From positions 1 to 64,000 of the forward strand of contig NZ_JAJDOP010000007.1 in NCBI RefSeq assembly GCF_020595095.1: a DNA stretch of 64,000 nucleotides, read 5' to 3'. Source of the stretch: Microvirga rosea. GTDB lineage: Bacteria > Pseudomonadota > Alphaproteobacteria > Rhizobiales > Beijerinckiaceae. Under the pieces are notes generated by a model. That model was given only the letters and a program-made list of their open reading frames with translations. It was not told where the DNA came from and did not search any database. Below, one piece after another: positions 54,918 to 63,894 of the stretch (position 1 is the stretch's first letter; every line of letters starts with the position of its first letter). The position numbers and the translations under genes were made by a program.

Positions 54918-56789
54918 ATGCCGTCCCATACGACTGGTGCTCTCAAGGGCGGTCGCAAGTCCAAGGCTCAAGCCGCCCCACCTCCCGAGCAGAGGCCGGA
55001 TCGGCTTCCTGTACGAACCGTGCCTTCGCCGCCCCTTCAGTCCCAACCATCCGATGATGCCGAACTCCATCGGATCCGGGACGCTCTGGACCATGCCGCC
55101 CATGCGGGTCTGGCGCGTCTCACGGCCGGACTGTCACCGGCCGCCGTCTTCGATGCCTACATGGACTGGGCCGTCAATCTCGCCATCTCGCCGGGCAAGC
55201 AGGTTGAACTCGCGGCGAAGGCAGCCCGCAAATGGGCGCGGCTGGCGCAGTTCGCGTTACGCTCCGCCACTGGCGGAGGCACATGCGAGCCGTGCATCGA
55301 GCCGTTGCCCCAGGACAGACGCTTTGCCGAAGCCGAGTGGCAGCAATGGCCTTTCAATCTCATTCAGCAGGGCTTCCTGCTTCAGCAGCAATGGTGGGAC
55401 AACGCGACGACCGGGATCGACGGCGTCACCAAGCAGCATCAGGCCGTGGTCGAGTTCATCTCGCGCCAGATCCTCGACATGACATCACCCTCGAACTTCC
55501 TCCTGACCAACCCGGTCGTGCAGCGGCGCATCCTGGAAACGGGCGGCCAGAACCTCGTGCTGGGCTTCCGCAACTTCCTCGATGATTGGGAGCGGATCGT
55601 CCGCTCGAAGCCTCCCGCTGGCGTGGAGACTTTCCAGGTGGGCCGGGATGTGGCCGTCACGCCGGGAAAGGTGATCTACCGCAACCGTCTCATCGAGCTG
55701 ATCCAGTATGCGCCAACGACGGATACGGTCCGGCCGGAACCGATCCTGATCGTGCCCGCCTGGATCATGAAGTATTACATCCTCGACCTGTCCCGGGAGA
55801 ACTCGCTCGTCCGCTACCTCACGGATCAGGGCTTCACGGTCTTCATCATCTCCTGGAAGAACCCGACCGCAGAGGATCGGGATCTCGGCATGGACGATTA
55901 CCGGACGCTTGGGGTGATGGCGGCGCTGGATGCCGTGAACGCGGTCATTCCCGATCAGAAGGTTCATGCGGTCGGCTACTGCCTTGGCGGCACGCTCCTC
56001 TCCATCGCAGCCTCTGCGATGGCACGCGACGGCGACAGGCGCCTGGCGACCCTATCCCTGCTTGCTGCGCAGGCCGACTTCCGGGAGGCCGGAGAGCTCA
56101 CCTTGTTCATCAACGAGAGCCAGGTCCACTTCCTTGAGGATCTGATGCGCAGCCAGGGCTATCTCGACACCCGGCAGATGGCCGGGGCTTTCCAGCTCCT
56201 GCGCTCGAACGACCTGATCTGGTCGAGGCTCGTCAGGCATTACCTCATGGGTGAGAGGACGCCCCTGAACGATCTCATGGCTTGGAATGCCGATGCAACC
56301 CGCATGCCTTACCGCATGCATGCGGATTACCTGAGGCAGCTCTTCCTCGATAACGACCTCGCCGAAGGACGTTTCCAGGTCGACGGCCGTTCCATCGCCA
56401 TCAGCGACATCCGGGCACCGATCTTTGCGGTCGGCACCGAGCGCGATCACGTGGCGCCCTGGCGCTCGGCCTTCAAGATCCATCTGCTCGCTGATACCGA
56501 TGTGACATTCCTTCTCACGACGGGCGGCCACAATGCCGGCATCGTTGCCGGACCGGACAATTCGAAGGGAAGCTTCCAGGTACTGACAAGATCCGCGGCG
56601 GGCCACTTTCTGGATCCCGACACATGGACCAGGATCGCACCCCGCTTCGAGGGCTCCTGGTGGCGCGAATGGACCCGTTGGCTGTCCTCCCATTCCGGAG
56701 AGTTCACGGATCCGCCCTCCATCGGAGCACCGGCACAGGGGTACGCTGGCCTGGGTGATGCACCCGGCACCTACGTGATGCAGGCCTGA
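54918..56789 (+). CDS. phaC: class I poly(3-hydroxyalkanoate) synthase
   Basis: A 623-residue synthase that polymerises (R)-3-hydroxyacyl-CoA to storage polyester. The lipase-box-like GYCLGG holds the catalytic Cys355, with Asp in ERDHVAPW and His in TGGHNAGIVAG completing the triad. The first 60 residues are basic and low-complexity and precede the usual N-terminal domain. ATG 54918 follows GGAGG. Granule synthesis acts as an electron sink when oxygen is short. phaA and phaB are not here. Confidence 0.92.
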   Translation: MPSHTTGALKGGRKSKAQAAPPPEQRPDRLPVRTVPSPPLQSQPSDDAELHRIRDALDHAAHAGLARLTAGLSPAAVFDAYMDWAVNLAISPGKQVELAAKAARKWARLAQFALRSATGGGTCEPCIEPLPQDRRFAEAEWQQWPFNLIQQGFLLQQQWWDNATTGIDGVTKQHQAVVEFISRQILDMTSPSNFLLTNPVVQRRILETGGQNLVLGFRNFLDDWERIVRSKPPAGVETFQVGRDVAVTPGKVIYRNRLIELIQYAPTTDTVRPEPILIVPAWIMKYYILDLSRENSLVRYLTDQGFTVFIISWKNPTAEDRDLGMDDYRTLGVMAALDAVNAVIPDQKVHAVGYCLGGTLLSIAASAMARDGDRRLATLSLLAAQADFREAGELTLFINESQVHFLEDLMRSQGYLDTRQMAGAFQLLRSNDLIWSRLVRHYLMGERTPLNDLMAWNADATRMPYRMHADYLRQLFLDNDLAEGRFQVDGRSIAISDIRAPIFAVGTERDHVAPWRSAFKIHLLADTDVTFLLTTGGHNAGIVAGPDNSKGSFQVLTRSAAGHFLDPDTWTRIAPRFEGSWWREWTRWLSSHSGEFTDPPSIGAPAQGYAGLGDAPGTYVMQA

Positions 56790-56815
56790 TCGGAACTCGT
56801 CGCATCTCCCCAAGC

Positions 56816-57889
56816 CTATGGGGTGACCGCCACCTTCAGTACGCCATCGCGCTGATGGCCGAACAACTCGTACGCCTCCTCGATCTGGTCGAGTTTGAAG
56901 CGATGCGTCACCAGCGGACGCGTATCGACGCGTCCTGACGCAATCACTTCCATCAGGCGCCGCATGCGCTCTTTGCCACCCGGGCAGAGCGTCGTCCGGA
57001 TTGTGTGGTCACCCAGCCCGGCCAGGAAGCCGTCGAGCGGGATCCTGAGATCGCCCGAATAGACGCCGAGCGAAGACAGCGTGCCGCCAGGACGCAGCAC
57101 CCGCAGCGACGCCTCGAAGGTCTCCTGCCGTCCGAGCGCCTCGATGGAGACGTCGACGCCACGTCCGTCCGTGAGGCGCCGGATCTCCTCGACCGGATCG
57201 GCCTTCGTGAAGTCGACCACGTGATCCGCGCCCATGCGGCGTGCCATCTCCATGCGCGCGGGCACGCTCTCGACCGCGATGATGGAGGTGGCGCCCATCA
57301 GCCGGGCGCCGGCCGTGGCGCACAGGCCGATTGGGCCTTGTGCAAAGACCACCACCGTGTCGCCGATGCGGATGCGCCCACTTTCCGCGCCGGAGAAGCC
57401 CGTCGACATGATGTCCGGACACATCAGCACCTGCTCGTCCGTGAGCCCGTCCGGCACGGGAGCAAGGTTCGCCATGGCATCGGGAACGAGCACGTACTCG
57501 GCTTGGCAGCCGTCGATGGTGTTGCCGAAGCGCCAGCCGCCCAGCGGCTTCCACCCGTGCTTGGTGCCGGCCCCATCCTGGGAATGGCAGCCGCACAGGC
57601 AGGCCGCGCTGTGCCCGCTCGGCGTGATCGCGCCGGCGATGACCCTCTGGCCTTCCCGGTAGCCCTGCACGGCCGAGCCGAGCTTCTCGATCACGCCGAC
57701 AGGCTCATGGCCGATGGTCAGCCCTCGGGCTACTGGATATTCGCCCTTGAGGATGTGGACGTCCGTGCCGCAGATCGTGGTGGTGGTGATGCGGATGAGC
57801 GCATCGAGCGGACCGATATCCGGGATCGGCTTCTCATCCAGGACGATGCGACCTGGCTCCACGAAGATGGCGGCTTTCATCTTGGGCAT
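56816..57889 (-). CDS. zinc-binding alcohol dehydrogenase
   Basis: A medium-chain dehydrogenase of 357 residues of the secondary-alcohol/isopropanol type. Catalytic zinc residues Cys40 and His61-Glu62 are kept; the four-cysteine structural zinc lobe is degenerate (ACLCGCHSQDG), as in secondary-alcohol enzymes. The NAD(P) site is VVVFAQGPIGLCAT. GGAGG precedes ATG 57889. It lies behind the FixK box at 57974. Confidence 0.85.
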   Translation of the reverse strand: MPKMKAAIFVEPGRIVLDEKPIPDIGPLDALIRITTTTICGTDVHILKGEYPVARGLTIGHEPVGVIEKLGSAVQGYREGQRVIAGAITPSGHSAACLCGCHSQDGAGTKHGWKPLGGWRFGNTIDGCQAEYVLVPDAMANLAPVPDGLTDEQVLMCPDIMSTGFSGAESGRIRIGDTVVVFAQGPIGLCATAGARLMGATSIIAVESVPARMEMARRMGADHVVDFTKADPVEEIRRLTDGRGVDVSIEALGRQETFEASLRVLRPGGTLSSLGVYSGDLRIPLDGFLAGLGDHTIRTTLCPGGKERMRRLMEVIASGRVDTRPLVTHRFKLDQIEEAYELFGHQRDGVLKVAVTP

Positions 57890-57973
57890 GGCAGTCCTCC
57901 GGTTGGCTCGTGCGGGGCCTGCCGGCCTCGCGGCGCGCGATCCTGAACGTAGTCCCGTTCGAGGGGGCCGACG

Positions 57974-57987
57974 TTGACGTGGATCAA
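57974..57987. promoter_or_regulatory. FixK/FNR-type box
   Basis: TTGAC-GTGG-ATCAA fits the FNR/FixK palindrome with one change. On the minus strand a -10-like TACGTT (57947-57952) is at class II distance, about 50 bp before the alcohol dehydrogenase leader ends. Confidence 0.7.
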
Positions 57988-58071
57988 GACGAGTCGGGGA
58001 GCGTCACTTCCCCGTCGGATGACGATGTCCTCGAACTGATCGGCTCCGACCGCTGTTACGTTGGCTGACCT

Positions 58072-58653
58072 CTAGCTCGACCTTGTGTCGTCGGATTTCC
58101 CCGAGGTCCCACTTCCCTGCTGTCCTGTTTCACCTGCTGCACCCTGACCGGTCGGGCCCCGTCCTTGAATTTGGATGCGCCGGGAGCGCTCCGGCCGCCC
58201 GGTCTTCGGTATCGTCACCGTGAGCACGCCGTTCTCGAAGCTGGCATGGACCTGCTCGGAATCGACCGCGTACGGCAGCCGCAGCGAGCGCTGGAAGGTG
58301 CCGTAGGAGCGCTCGACGAAATGGAAGTTCTCCTTTTCGTCCTTGCGCTCGAACTTCTTCTCGCCCCGAATGGTGAGCACGTCATCATCGAGGCTCACGT
58401 CGATGTCCTGCTCGGTCACGCCGGGCAGCTCGGCCGTGATGCGGAGGTCCTTGTCCGTCTCCGACACGTTCATGCTAGCATTGACGAAGTTGCCGACGTC
58501 ACCTTGGCCCTGACTGCCGGCTGCGGCAGGCAGGCTGGCGCCGCGGAAGACGTCGTCGAAGAGACGGTTCATCTCGCGGTGGAGCGACAGGAAGGGATCG
58601 CCGGGGAACATCCCGCCGCCGGGGCGGAAGGGGGTCATGGGATTGCGGGCCAT
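58072..58653 (-). CDS. small heat shock protein Hsp20
   Basis: A 193-residue alpha-crystallin-type chaperone that holds unfolding proteins. The crystallin domain runs about residues 50-150 (ITAELPGVTEQDIDVSLDDD, LTIRGEKK, ENGVLTVTIPKT) with the C-terminal IxI (RIQIQ) used for oligomer assembly. The tail is Gly/Gln/Ser-rich and disordered. AGGAGGA precedes ATG 58653. The larger upstream open frame is not used. Confidence 0.92.
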   Translation of the reverse strand: MARNPMTPFRPGGGMFPGDPFLSLHREMNRLFDDVFRGASLPAAAGSQGQGDVGNFVNASMNVSETDKDLRITAELPGVTEQDIDVSLDDDVLTIRGEKKFERKDEKENFHFVERSYGTFQRSLRLPYAVDSEQVHASFENGVLTVTIPKTGRPERSRRIQIQGRGPTGQGAAGETGQQGSGTSGKSDDTRSS

Positions 58654-58835
58654 TGTGCATTCCTCCTCATCAACCTCTGATGCCGGGCGGATGGCGTTCC
58701 GCTCCGGAAGGGCAACACAACTCAGACAGAATGTTCGGATCCGGCTTTCCGCCAAGGGCGAGCCCTGGCGAAGGCGCCCGGTCCGCAGGGCCGATGATAG
58801 TCCTCCAGCGGCCGTCTTGGAATGGGGATCGGGTC

Positions 58836-59288
58836 TCAATCCCGCCTCGCGGTGATCACCGCGAGCGTCACCGAGCAGAAGGCCACGAACATCACGGCTG
58901 CGTTCACCGCGTGCGAGTACTCCCATTCCCGGCGCAACCCGCTCCAGTCGTCCGGCATGGTCGTCCAGTTGGCGGTCGCCTGATTGGCCGGGAACGTCCA
59001 CGCGAAGAAGATCGCGAAGAAGGCGACGAGGCACAGGGCTGCCGTCCATGCGAAGTAAACGGCCGGACACTGGCGCCGAAGCTTGATCGCCAGGATGACA
59101 TTGAGGATGAGTGCGACCACGTCAAAGAGTCCGAGCCAAGCCCAGCCGGCATAAATGCCCTGGACGCTCAGGTAGGCATCTCGCGGCAAGTTGATCTTGT
59201 TGGGCAGCGCGAACAGGTGGGCCCCAGCGGGCACCAGCGCGAGAGCGGTGATGAGGACCGCGAGGAACTGTACCACCCGTGAACTCAT
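58836..59288 (-). CDS. four-helix membrane protein (DUF1772-like)
   Basis: A 150-residue membrane protein with four helices. The pattern GAHLFALPNKINLP, AYLSVQGIYAGW, then WTFPANQATANWTTMPDDW, with a W-E-Y-S-H near helix 4, is like the DUF1772/anthrone oxygenase fold. Function unknown. ATG 59288 with GGAG nine bases upstream; the preceding frame runs through the IS element and is artificial. The insertion begins about 40 bp from the start, so its promoter may be disturbed. Confidence 0.7.
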   Translation of the reverse strand: MSSRVVQFLAVLITALALVPAGAHLFALPNKINLPRDAYLSVQGIYAGWAWLGLFDVVALILNVILAIKLRRQCPAVYFAWTAALCLVAFFAIFFAWTFPANQATANWTTMPDDWSGLRREWEYSHAVNAAVMFVAFCSVTLAVITARRD

Positions 59289-59397
59289 ACGATGACTCCT
59301 ACTATCCGGGGTTTTCAGAAGGTCTGCTAATGGGATGGACCGGCCGTGCTTACCGGCGCACCCTTCATCAGGGGCGCCCAGCACGAGGATCTGAGCC

Positions 59398-60450
59398 ATG
59401 TCTAAAGCTCCGCTTCCGCCCATTGCCACCCTTGGCATCGACATCGGCAAGAACAGCTTCCACCTCATCGGCTTGGATGCTCGCGGCGCCATTGTCCTGC
59501 GCCAGAAGCTCTCGCGCGGACAAGTGGAGCAGCGCCTCGCCAATATGCCAACCTGCCTGATCGGCATGGAAGCCTGCGTCGGGGCCCACCATCTCAGCCG
59601 TCAGTTGCTGGCCCTCGGCCATGATGTGAAGCTGATCCCGGCGCAGTTCGTGTCCCCCTTCCGCAAGAGCCACAAGAACGACTTCCGTGATGCCGAAGCC
59701 ATCGCCGAGGCGGTGCTCCGCCCCACCATGCGGTTTGTCCCCACCAAGACAGTCGAGCAACTCGACCTGCAAGCTCTTCATCGCGTTCGCTCGCGCCTGG
59801 TGAGTCAGCGAACAGCCGTGATCAACCAGATCCGTGCTTTCCTGCTGGAGCGCGGGATTGCGGTGCGCCAGAGGCTGCGCTTGCTACGCCAGGCCTTGCC
59901 GGATATTCTCGCCCAGCGCACGGACGTGCTCACGCCGCGGATGACGCACCTGATCGAGGGCCTGATGCAGGACTGGCATCATCTCGACGAGCGTATCGAT
60001 GCGGTGACTGGCGAGATCGAAGCCCTCGTGGCCGCCGATGAGGCCTGCCAGCGCCTGATGAGCGTGCCGGGGGTGGGACCGATCATTGCCAGTGCCATGG
60101 TGGCCAGCATCGGCAACGGAGCCGCTTTCAGCCGGGGACGTGACTTTGGAGCTTGGCTCGGCTTGGTTCCGCGTCAGATCTCCACTGGGGACAGAACCGT
60201 GCTGGGCCGCCTGACCAAGCGCGGCAACAGCTACCTACGATCCTTGTTGATCCAGGCGGCTCGTGTGCTGCTGCTCTGGCCGGCCAAGTGGCGCCAGCAC
60301 AGCTTTGGCGAATGGCTGACGGCTGCTTCGATGCGCCTGCACCACAACGTGCTCGCGGCGGCTCTCGCCAACAAGCTGGCTCGCATTGCCTGGAGTGTGT
60401 TGAGCCAGAACCGGACTTATGAACCCCGTACAGCGGCTGTGATGGGCTAA
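59398..60450 (+). CDS. IS110-family DEDD transposase
   Basis: A 350-residue recombinase. The RuvC-like N-terminal domain has the acidic set Asp15 (LGIDIGKN), Glu58 (GMEAC), Asp95 and Asp98 (NDFRDAEAI). The C-terminal Tnp_20 domain has SVPGVGPIIASAMVAS and the serine in RGNSYLR. In this family the enzyme cuts under guidance of a small RNA. No frameshift is present, so it may be active. Confidence 0.9.
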   Translation: MSKAPLPPIATLGIDIGKNSFHLIGLDARGAIVLRQKLSRGQVEQRLANMPTCLIGMEACVGAHHLSRQLLALGHDVKLIPAQFVSPFRKSHKNDFRDAEAIAEAVLRPTMRFVPTKTVEQLDLQALHRVRSRLVSQRTAVINQIRAFLLERGIAVRQRLRLLRQALPDILAQRTDVLTPRMTHLIEGLMQDWHHLDERIDAVTGEIEALVAADEACQRLMSVPGVGPIIASAMVASIGNGAAFSRGRDFGAWLGLVPRQISTGDRTVLGRLTKRGNSYLRSLLIQAARVLLLWPAKWRQHSFGEWLTAASMRLHHNVLAAALANKLARIAWSVLSQNRTYEPRTAAVMG

Positions 60451-60690
60451 GGGCAGCATCGCCCTGCCCTGAACAGCCGCCTGGAGCTCGCCGAGGTCTG
60501 CGAGAGGACGAGGAGATGGAGAACGGTCGCGCCGTCGCATTGGTGCTCTGGTGACCCTAATGGCCGAAAGGGCCGATCCGCTAATGAGAACCAGTGTGCG
60601 CGGATATCCATGATGGCCAGGAGTTCTGCTCCGCAAGGGCCGGATACATTAGCGCAAGACCAACCTCGCCATCCCGAATTCCCTTGCGAC
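60451..60690 (+). ncRNA. candidate guide (seek/bridge) RNA region of the IS element
   Basis: The stretch after the transposase, inside the right inverted repeat, is non-coding. In IS1111-type elements the guide RNA that pairs donor and target is encoded here. It contains GGGCAGCATCGCCCTGCCC and GGCCGAAAGGGCC, both able to form hairpins. The RNA ends and guide loops cannot be fixed by eye. Confidence 0.4.
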
Positions 60691-60705
60691 GCACGGCCGG
60701 TCCAT

Positions 60706-61013
60706 ACATTGGGGTCAAGCAGTGAAGTCCATTCACTTTTCGGAAGGTCCGGTTCCGTGAGGATTGCAGCCCTCGGAGTAGCGTCTCAGGTGTGCCAGAA
60801 TACGACATTCGCAGCCAGAAGGGTGGCGTGCTTAGGCACGGCCGAGCACCGCGGCAGGGACGCTCGTGCGGTCACACGTTTCCTCGCGGCCGTCGCGAGG
60901 CGCGAAGCGCCGCCTCGTCGGGGACGGCTTCGATTCCGAGCGCACCCAGGAGCGCGTGCACCGGGTCCTTATAGCGAGGTCCGTGCCGCCGGCCAATCCT
61001 TGGGCCGCCTCCC
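60706..61013. other. sequence between the IS element and the AlbA_2 gene
   Basis: No defensible gene. A minus-strand frame (60872-61156) that overlaps the AlbA_2 end contains a peptide YKDPVHALLGALGIE that looks protein-like. It could be a remnant of an interrupted gene, but no partner half is found on the left of the IS. Confidence 0.3.
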
Positions 61014-62054
61014 TTAGGCCGTGGCTGTCTCAACGAAAGGGGCAAGCATCTCGAACATGGTCCAAAGGTCGAGATCGACCGCCTCGCCGCGCATGGCCGC
61101 GTTCTCGGCTCCGTACCTGATGTCAGCCCTGAAAAGACGGTGCACCCGCGTGTCACGGTTGTGGTGCATGTCCTCCCAATGTCTGATGGAGAAGAGGCCG
61201 GGATTGTGGGTGTCGACGATGTGCTTCAGGAAGGACGCTGGATTCGCTGCATTGGGCGCATGCAACTGAAGTCCCGTATCGAACTCCGCAATGATCACCT
61301 CGTCCTCAACGTGGAGGACGTAGCTGGATGGCGAATAAAAGCCGACCGCTCCATCGTGCCGATATCGCCGCTGGAAATCATCTGCTGGCTTGAGGCGCTC
61401 CGCTTCTCCATGGAATCTCATGTACGGGGCTCGCACGGGAACACGCCCGACATTCCGAATGCCGAGAACGAGCGTGGCTCCGTACATGAGTGGACTGCTG
61501 ACGCCACGCCTTGCGTCTAGGAAGAAGCCAAGGGATGCTTCCCGGGGAGCCATCATGGCGTCGCGGACCTCGCCGTGCTCCATCATGCGCGTGCCGTCGC
61601 TCCCTCTCCGGTAATAGCGGTGCTCCTGGATGCTCATGTGCGGACGCATATCCGATGGGGGAATGTTTATCGCCACGAAGCCACCGGACCCGCCTTGGTC
61701 GGTTGGGATCGAGTGCACGGCAATACCCACATGCTGAGGCGAGAGCAGGTCTGGCAGCAGGCCGACGATCCTGTTCCTGATGGCCTCCCTATCGTCGAAA
61801 GGCCGGAGATCCGACGCAAAGTCGAGACCGTCCCGCTTCTGTGTGTCGATGCCAACGAGGACGAGACCGCCCTCCGCGTTGGCCATGCCGCACAGCGCCT
61901 TGGCAAGAAGCTTCCGGTCATCCCTCGTGACGTGCGTCCCCGACATGTTCGCGAGCGTCTTGAATTCAAGGTGCAGGGATTCTTCCTGGTCCAGCACGAG
62001 TTCACGGAGTGCTGTCTCGCCGCCTGAAAGGATCTGGTCAAGCAGATCGCTCAT
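61014..62054 (-). CDS. Schlafen AlbA_2-domain protein
   Basis: A 346-residue protein with an N-terminal AlbA_2 domain (about 20-160): HLEFKTL (Glu30, Lys32), then NAEGGLVLVGID and RYYRRGSDG near residue 150, typical of the putative ATP-binding fold. The C-terminal half is not recognised. AlbA_2 proteins occur in islands beside defence or regulatory genes, but their biochemical roles vary. It stands alone on the minus strand near an IS. Confidence 0.75.
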   Translation of the reverse strand: MSDLLDQILSGGETALRELVLDQEESLHLEFKTLANMSGTHVTRDDRKLLAKALCGMANAEGGLVLVGIDTQKRDGLDFASDLRPFDDREAIRNRIVGLLPDLLSPQHVGIAVHSIPTDQGGSGGFVAINIPPSDMRPHMSIQEHRYYRRGSDGTRMMEHGEVRDAMMAPREASLGFFLDARRGVSSPLMYGATLVLGIRNVGRVPVRAPYMRFHGEAERLKPADDFQRRYRHDGAVGFYSPSSYVLHVEDEVIIAEFDTGLQLHAPNAANPASFLKHIVDTHNPGLFSIRHWEDMHHNRDTRVHRLFRADIRYGAENAAMRGEAVDLDLWTMFEMLAPFVETATA

Positions 62055-62388
62055 GGGTCGTCCTCGAGGATAGATATCGCCCGGAGTACGGAGATTGAAC
62101 GGGCAACCTAGAAATCAACCCGGCGGGGCCATCAGGCCGTCAGCCGCGTGCGGCTGCGCCTCCGACGGCGGGACGCTGAAGGAAAGGCCACCCGACGGGC
62201 TTCTCCGCGATCCCGTCAGGCGCTTCCCGGGCGCCTCGAAGAACTTCGGCCTCAGGAACATGCACCCACGCGAATGGGAAGAGCCAATCCCCAAAACTAT
62301 CATCCCTATATTGATATGGGAAAACGGGACACGATCCAAAATCAACTTATTTTTTAATGGGTTATCTCGGCATGACCTGTCACATCCC
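62055..62388. other. intergenic stretch carrying one 25-bp repeat copy
   Basis: It contains the left copy of a 25-bp direct repeat (62309-62333) and AT-rich sequence around it. Open frames here are weak. I see no RNA gene; a promoter for the AlbA_2 gene must lie in the left part. Confidence 0.4.
62309..62333 (+). repeat. 25-bp direct repeat, left copy
   Basis: The unit starts TATTGATATGGG and ends ACGGGACACG. An identical copy is at 63895-63919. The pair flanks the 453-residue gene at 62389-63750. Confidence 0.85.
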
Positions 62389-63750
62389 TCAGAACGGGAT
62401 GTCATCGTGCACTTCGAGCACCTTGGCAAACATTGGCTCGGGCCTGAGAACGTGGCCGTCAGCAGGCGTCCATTGCCCAGACTCCTCAGCCAAGGCTAGC
62501 TGTCTGCACGCCGCTACGGCGGCCTTGGGATCCACCCTGTCGTCGTTTTCCCAAAGCGCTTCAATAATTGCTCGGAGCATGTCGATCCGGGTCCGAGCAC
62601 TCTCATCGACATGATCCAGGTAATGCGTGACGCGCAGGGCCGTATCCAAGGCATCCGGTGCTGGCCTTCCCCAGTACCCATCCTCTGTAAGCAAGTGAAT
62701 GCTGTTCACTAGCCTATGTAGAGGCCCGTACAGATAACGCCGCCCATCATTCCATCGCGGATCGATGAGTTGCGATGCCTTGCGACGCATCTGCTCCAGC
62801 ATCTCGTCCCGGGAATATTGGGGCTGACTGAAACGCCAAGCGATATCCAGCAATGGCTGAGGATCAATCACCAGCCTGTGGGCATGGATGAAACGTGCGA
62901 GAGGGTGAAATGGCAGGCGCTCCTGCGCCGCAACTCGGAGCATGATCATGACGTCTTGGACTTCGGGTGAGGCCCAGAACGAACCTCCAACTGGGCGCTC
63001 TGGAAGTGCGTCGACCGGGAACAAAAGGCTTGGCGCTGCCTCGGCCGCTGCGAGCGCTGCATCCGCTTGTCCAAGCTTCCAGCGACGTCCCCGTTGAACC
63101 GCAGCAAGCGTGGAGGACGAGACAATGTTGAATCCTAGACGAGCCTTCTCGATTTCGGACAACGCATCCCTGACCCGCTTCCGATGCTGCCGACCCGTTG
63201 CTTCATTGGTCGACTTCGGCCAGATCCGGCCAGCGAGATCGTCCAAGCTGACCACAGTGCTTCCCTCTCGGGGCAGCATCGTTTCCAAGGTTTCGAGAAC
63301 CTGACGAGCCACAGAACGGAGAGGTGCCTTCCGTCGATCCCGGACTGGAGCAACGCCTTCCCGGGCGCGAAGCCTCCCGGCCTTACTTTTGGAAACATCC
63401 ATGAAGCCGGCAACGCGGCGGACCGTGGGGCGAATTCCCCGCCGTTGATAATCCTCAGCGACCAACGGCGTTATGTTCTGCTCCGCCTGACGCTGCTCCC
63501 GCGTCGTCGTCGCCGGCGCTCGATGCGGCTTGTAGTTCTTCGACACATACTGAGCCACGCTGCGCGCTGTTGCGGCGACGTGGGAGGGTTCCATCTCTTC
63601 CCCCTCTGGATGCTTTGCGAGCCAAGCCATAAGTTGCTGTGTGCACCAAGCCTCTAGTGTTTTCTCTTCACGGCCAGATTGGCCGCATGTCGTTGCATGC
63701 GCATAGGTCCGTTTCCGGAGCCACTCAAAGGCTTCCAGGTTGATACTCAC
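62389..63750 (-). CDS. putative replication- or partition-type DNA-binding protein
   Basis: A 453-residue protein not matching a family I can name. Near the N-terminus PSHVAATARSVAQYVSKNY resembles the PriCT_1 segment of plasmid primase-replicases, and about residues 100-135 RRVAGFMDVSKSKAGRLRAR looks like a helix-turn-helix. The C-terminal 200 residues are helical and undescribed. The catalytic primase part is absent. It is flanked by 25-bp direct repeats and an inverted repeat, as replication initiators often are. It could equally be a regulator. GGGAGACG precedes the ATG. Confidence 0.45.
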   Translation of the reverse strand: MSINLEAFEWLRKRTYAHATTCGQSGREEKTLEAWCTQQLMAWLAKHPEGEEMEPSHVAATARSVAQYVSKNYKPHRAPATTTREQRQAEQNITPLVAEDYQRRGIRPTVRRVAGFMDVSKSKAGRLRAREGVAPVRDRRKAPLRSVARQVLETLETMLPREGSTVVSLDDLAGRIWPKSTNEATGRQHRKRVRDALSEIEKARLGFNIVSSSTLAAVQRGRRWKLGQADAALAAAEAAPSLLFPVDALPERPVGGSFWASPEVQDVMIMLRVAAQERLPFHPLARFIHAHRLVIDPQPLLDIAWRFSQPQYSRDEMLEQMRRKASQLIDPRWNDGRRYLYGPLHRLVNSIHLLTEDGYWGRPAPDALDTALRVTHYLDHVDESARTRIDMLRAIIEALWENDDRVDPKAAVAACRQLALAEESGQWTPADGHVLRPEPMFAKVLEVHDDIPF

Positions 63751-63821
63751 GACGTCTCCCTCACTGGCCTATGCCAATCCATGACGATCATTCACTACGA
63801 CCCGTCGCCAATGGATTGCTT

Positions 63822-63878
63822 GGAGCAGGGCTTCCATTGAGGGGAATGCCGGACCGCGCAAGGGTCAAGCCCTGCTCC
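63822..63878. repeat. 12-bp inverted repeat
   Basis: GGAGCAGGGCTT (63822-63833) and AAGCCCTGCTCC (63867-63878) are perfect complements around a 33-bp loop. With the neighbouring repeats the region 63820-63990 is unusually rich in dyad symmetry, as in replication origins, resolution sites or operators. A minor CACAC/GTGTG dyad follows at 63967-63989. Confidence 0.6.
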
Positions 63879-63894
63879 TGAGATGAGTTATTCC

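Larger units (their letters stand above)
59335..60705 (+). mobile_element. IS110-family (IS1111-type) insertion sequence
   Basis: A complete-looking element of about 1.37 kb between two 15-bp perfect inverted repeats, ATGGACCGGCCGTGC at 59335-59349 and its complement at 60691-60705. Such subterminal repeats mark the IS1111 subgroup; true ends should lie a few bases outside. It holds one DEDD transposase gene and about 240 bp of non-coding sequence after it. No target duplication is seen, as expected for this family. Confidence 0.8.

Noticed and set aside
37017..60450. A full conjugation system or an integrase in the island
   Set aside because: Only relaxase and accessory genes are present; no VirB/Tra channel or coupling protein and no site-specific integrase were found in the window.
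60610..61017. A 135-codon plus-strand frame after the IS element
   Set aside because: It spans the IS right repeat, has no ribosome binding site and its product is Arg/Pro-rich without any recognisable pattern.
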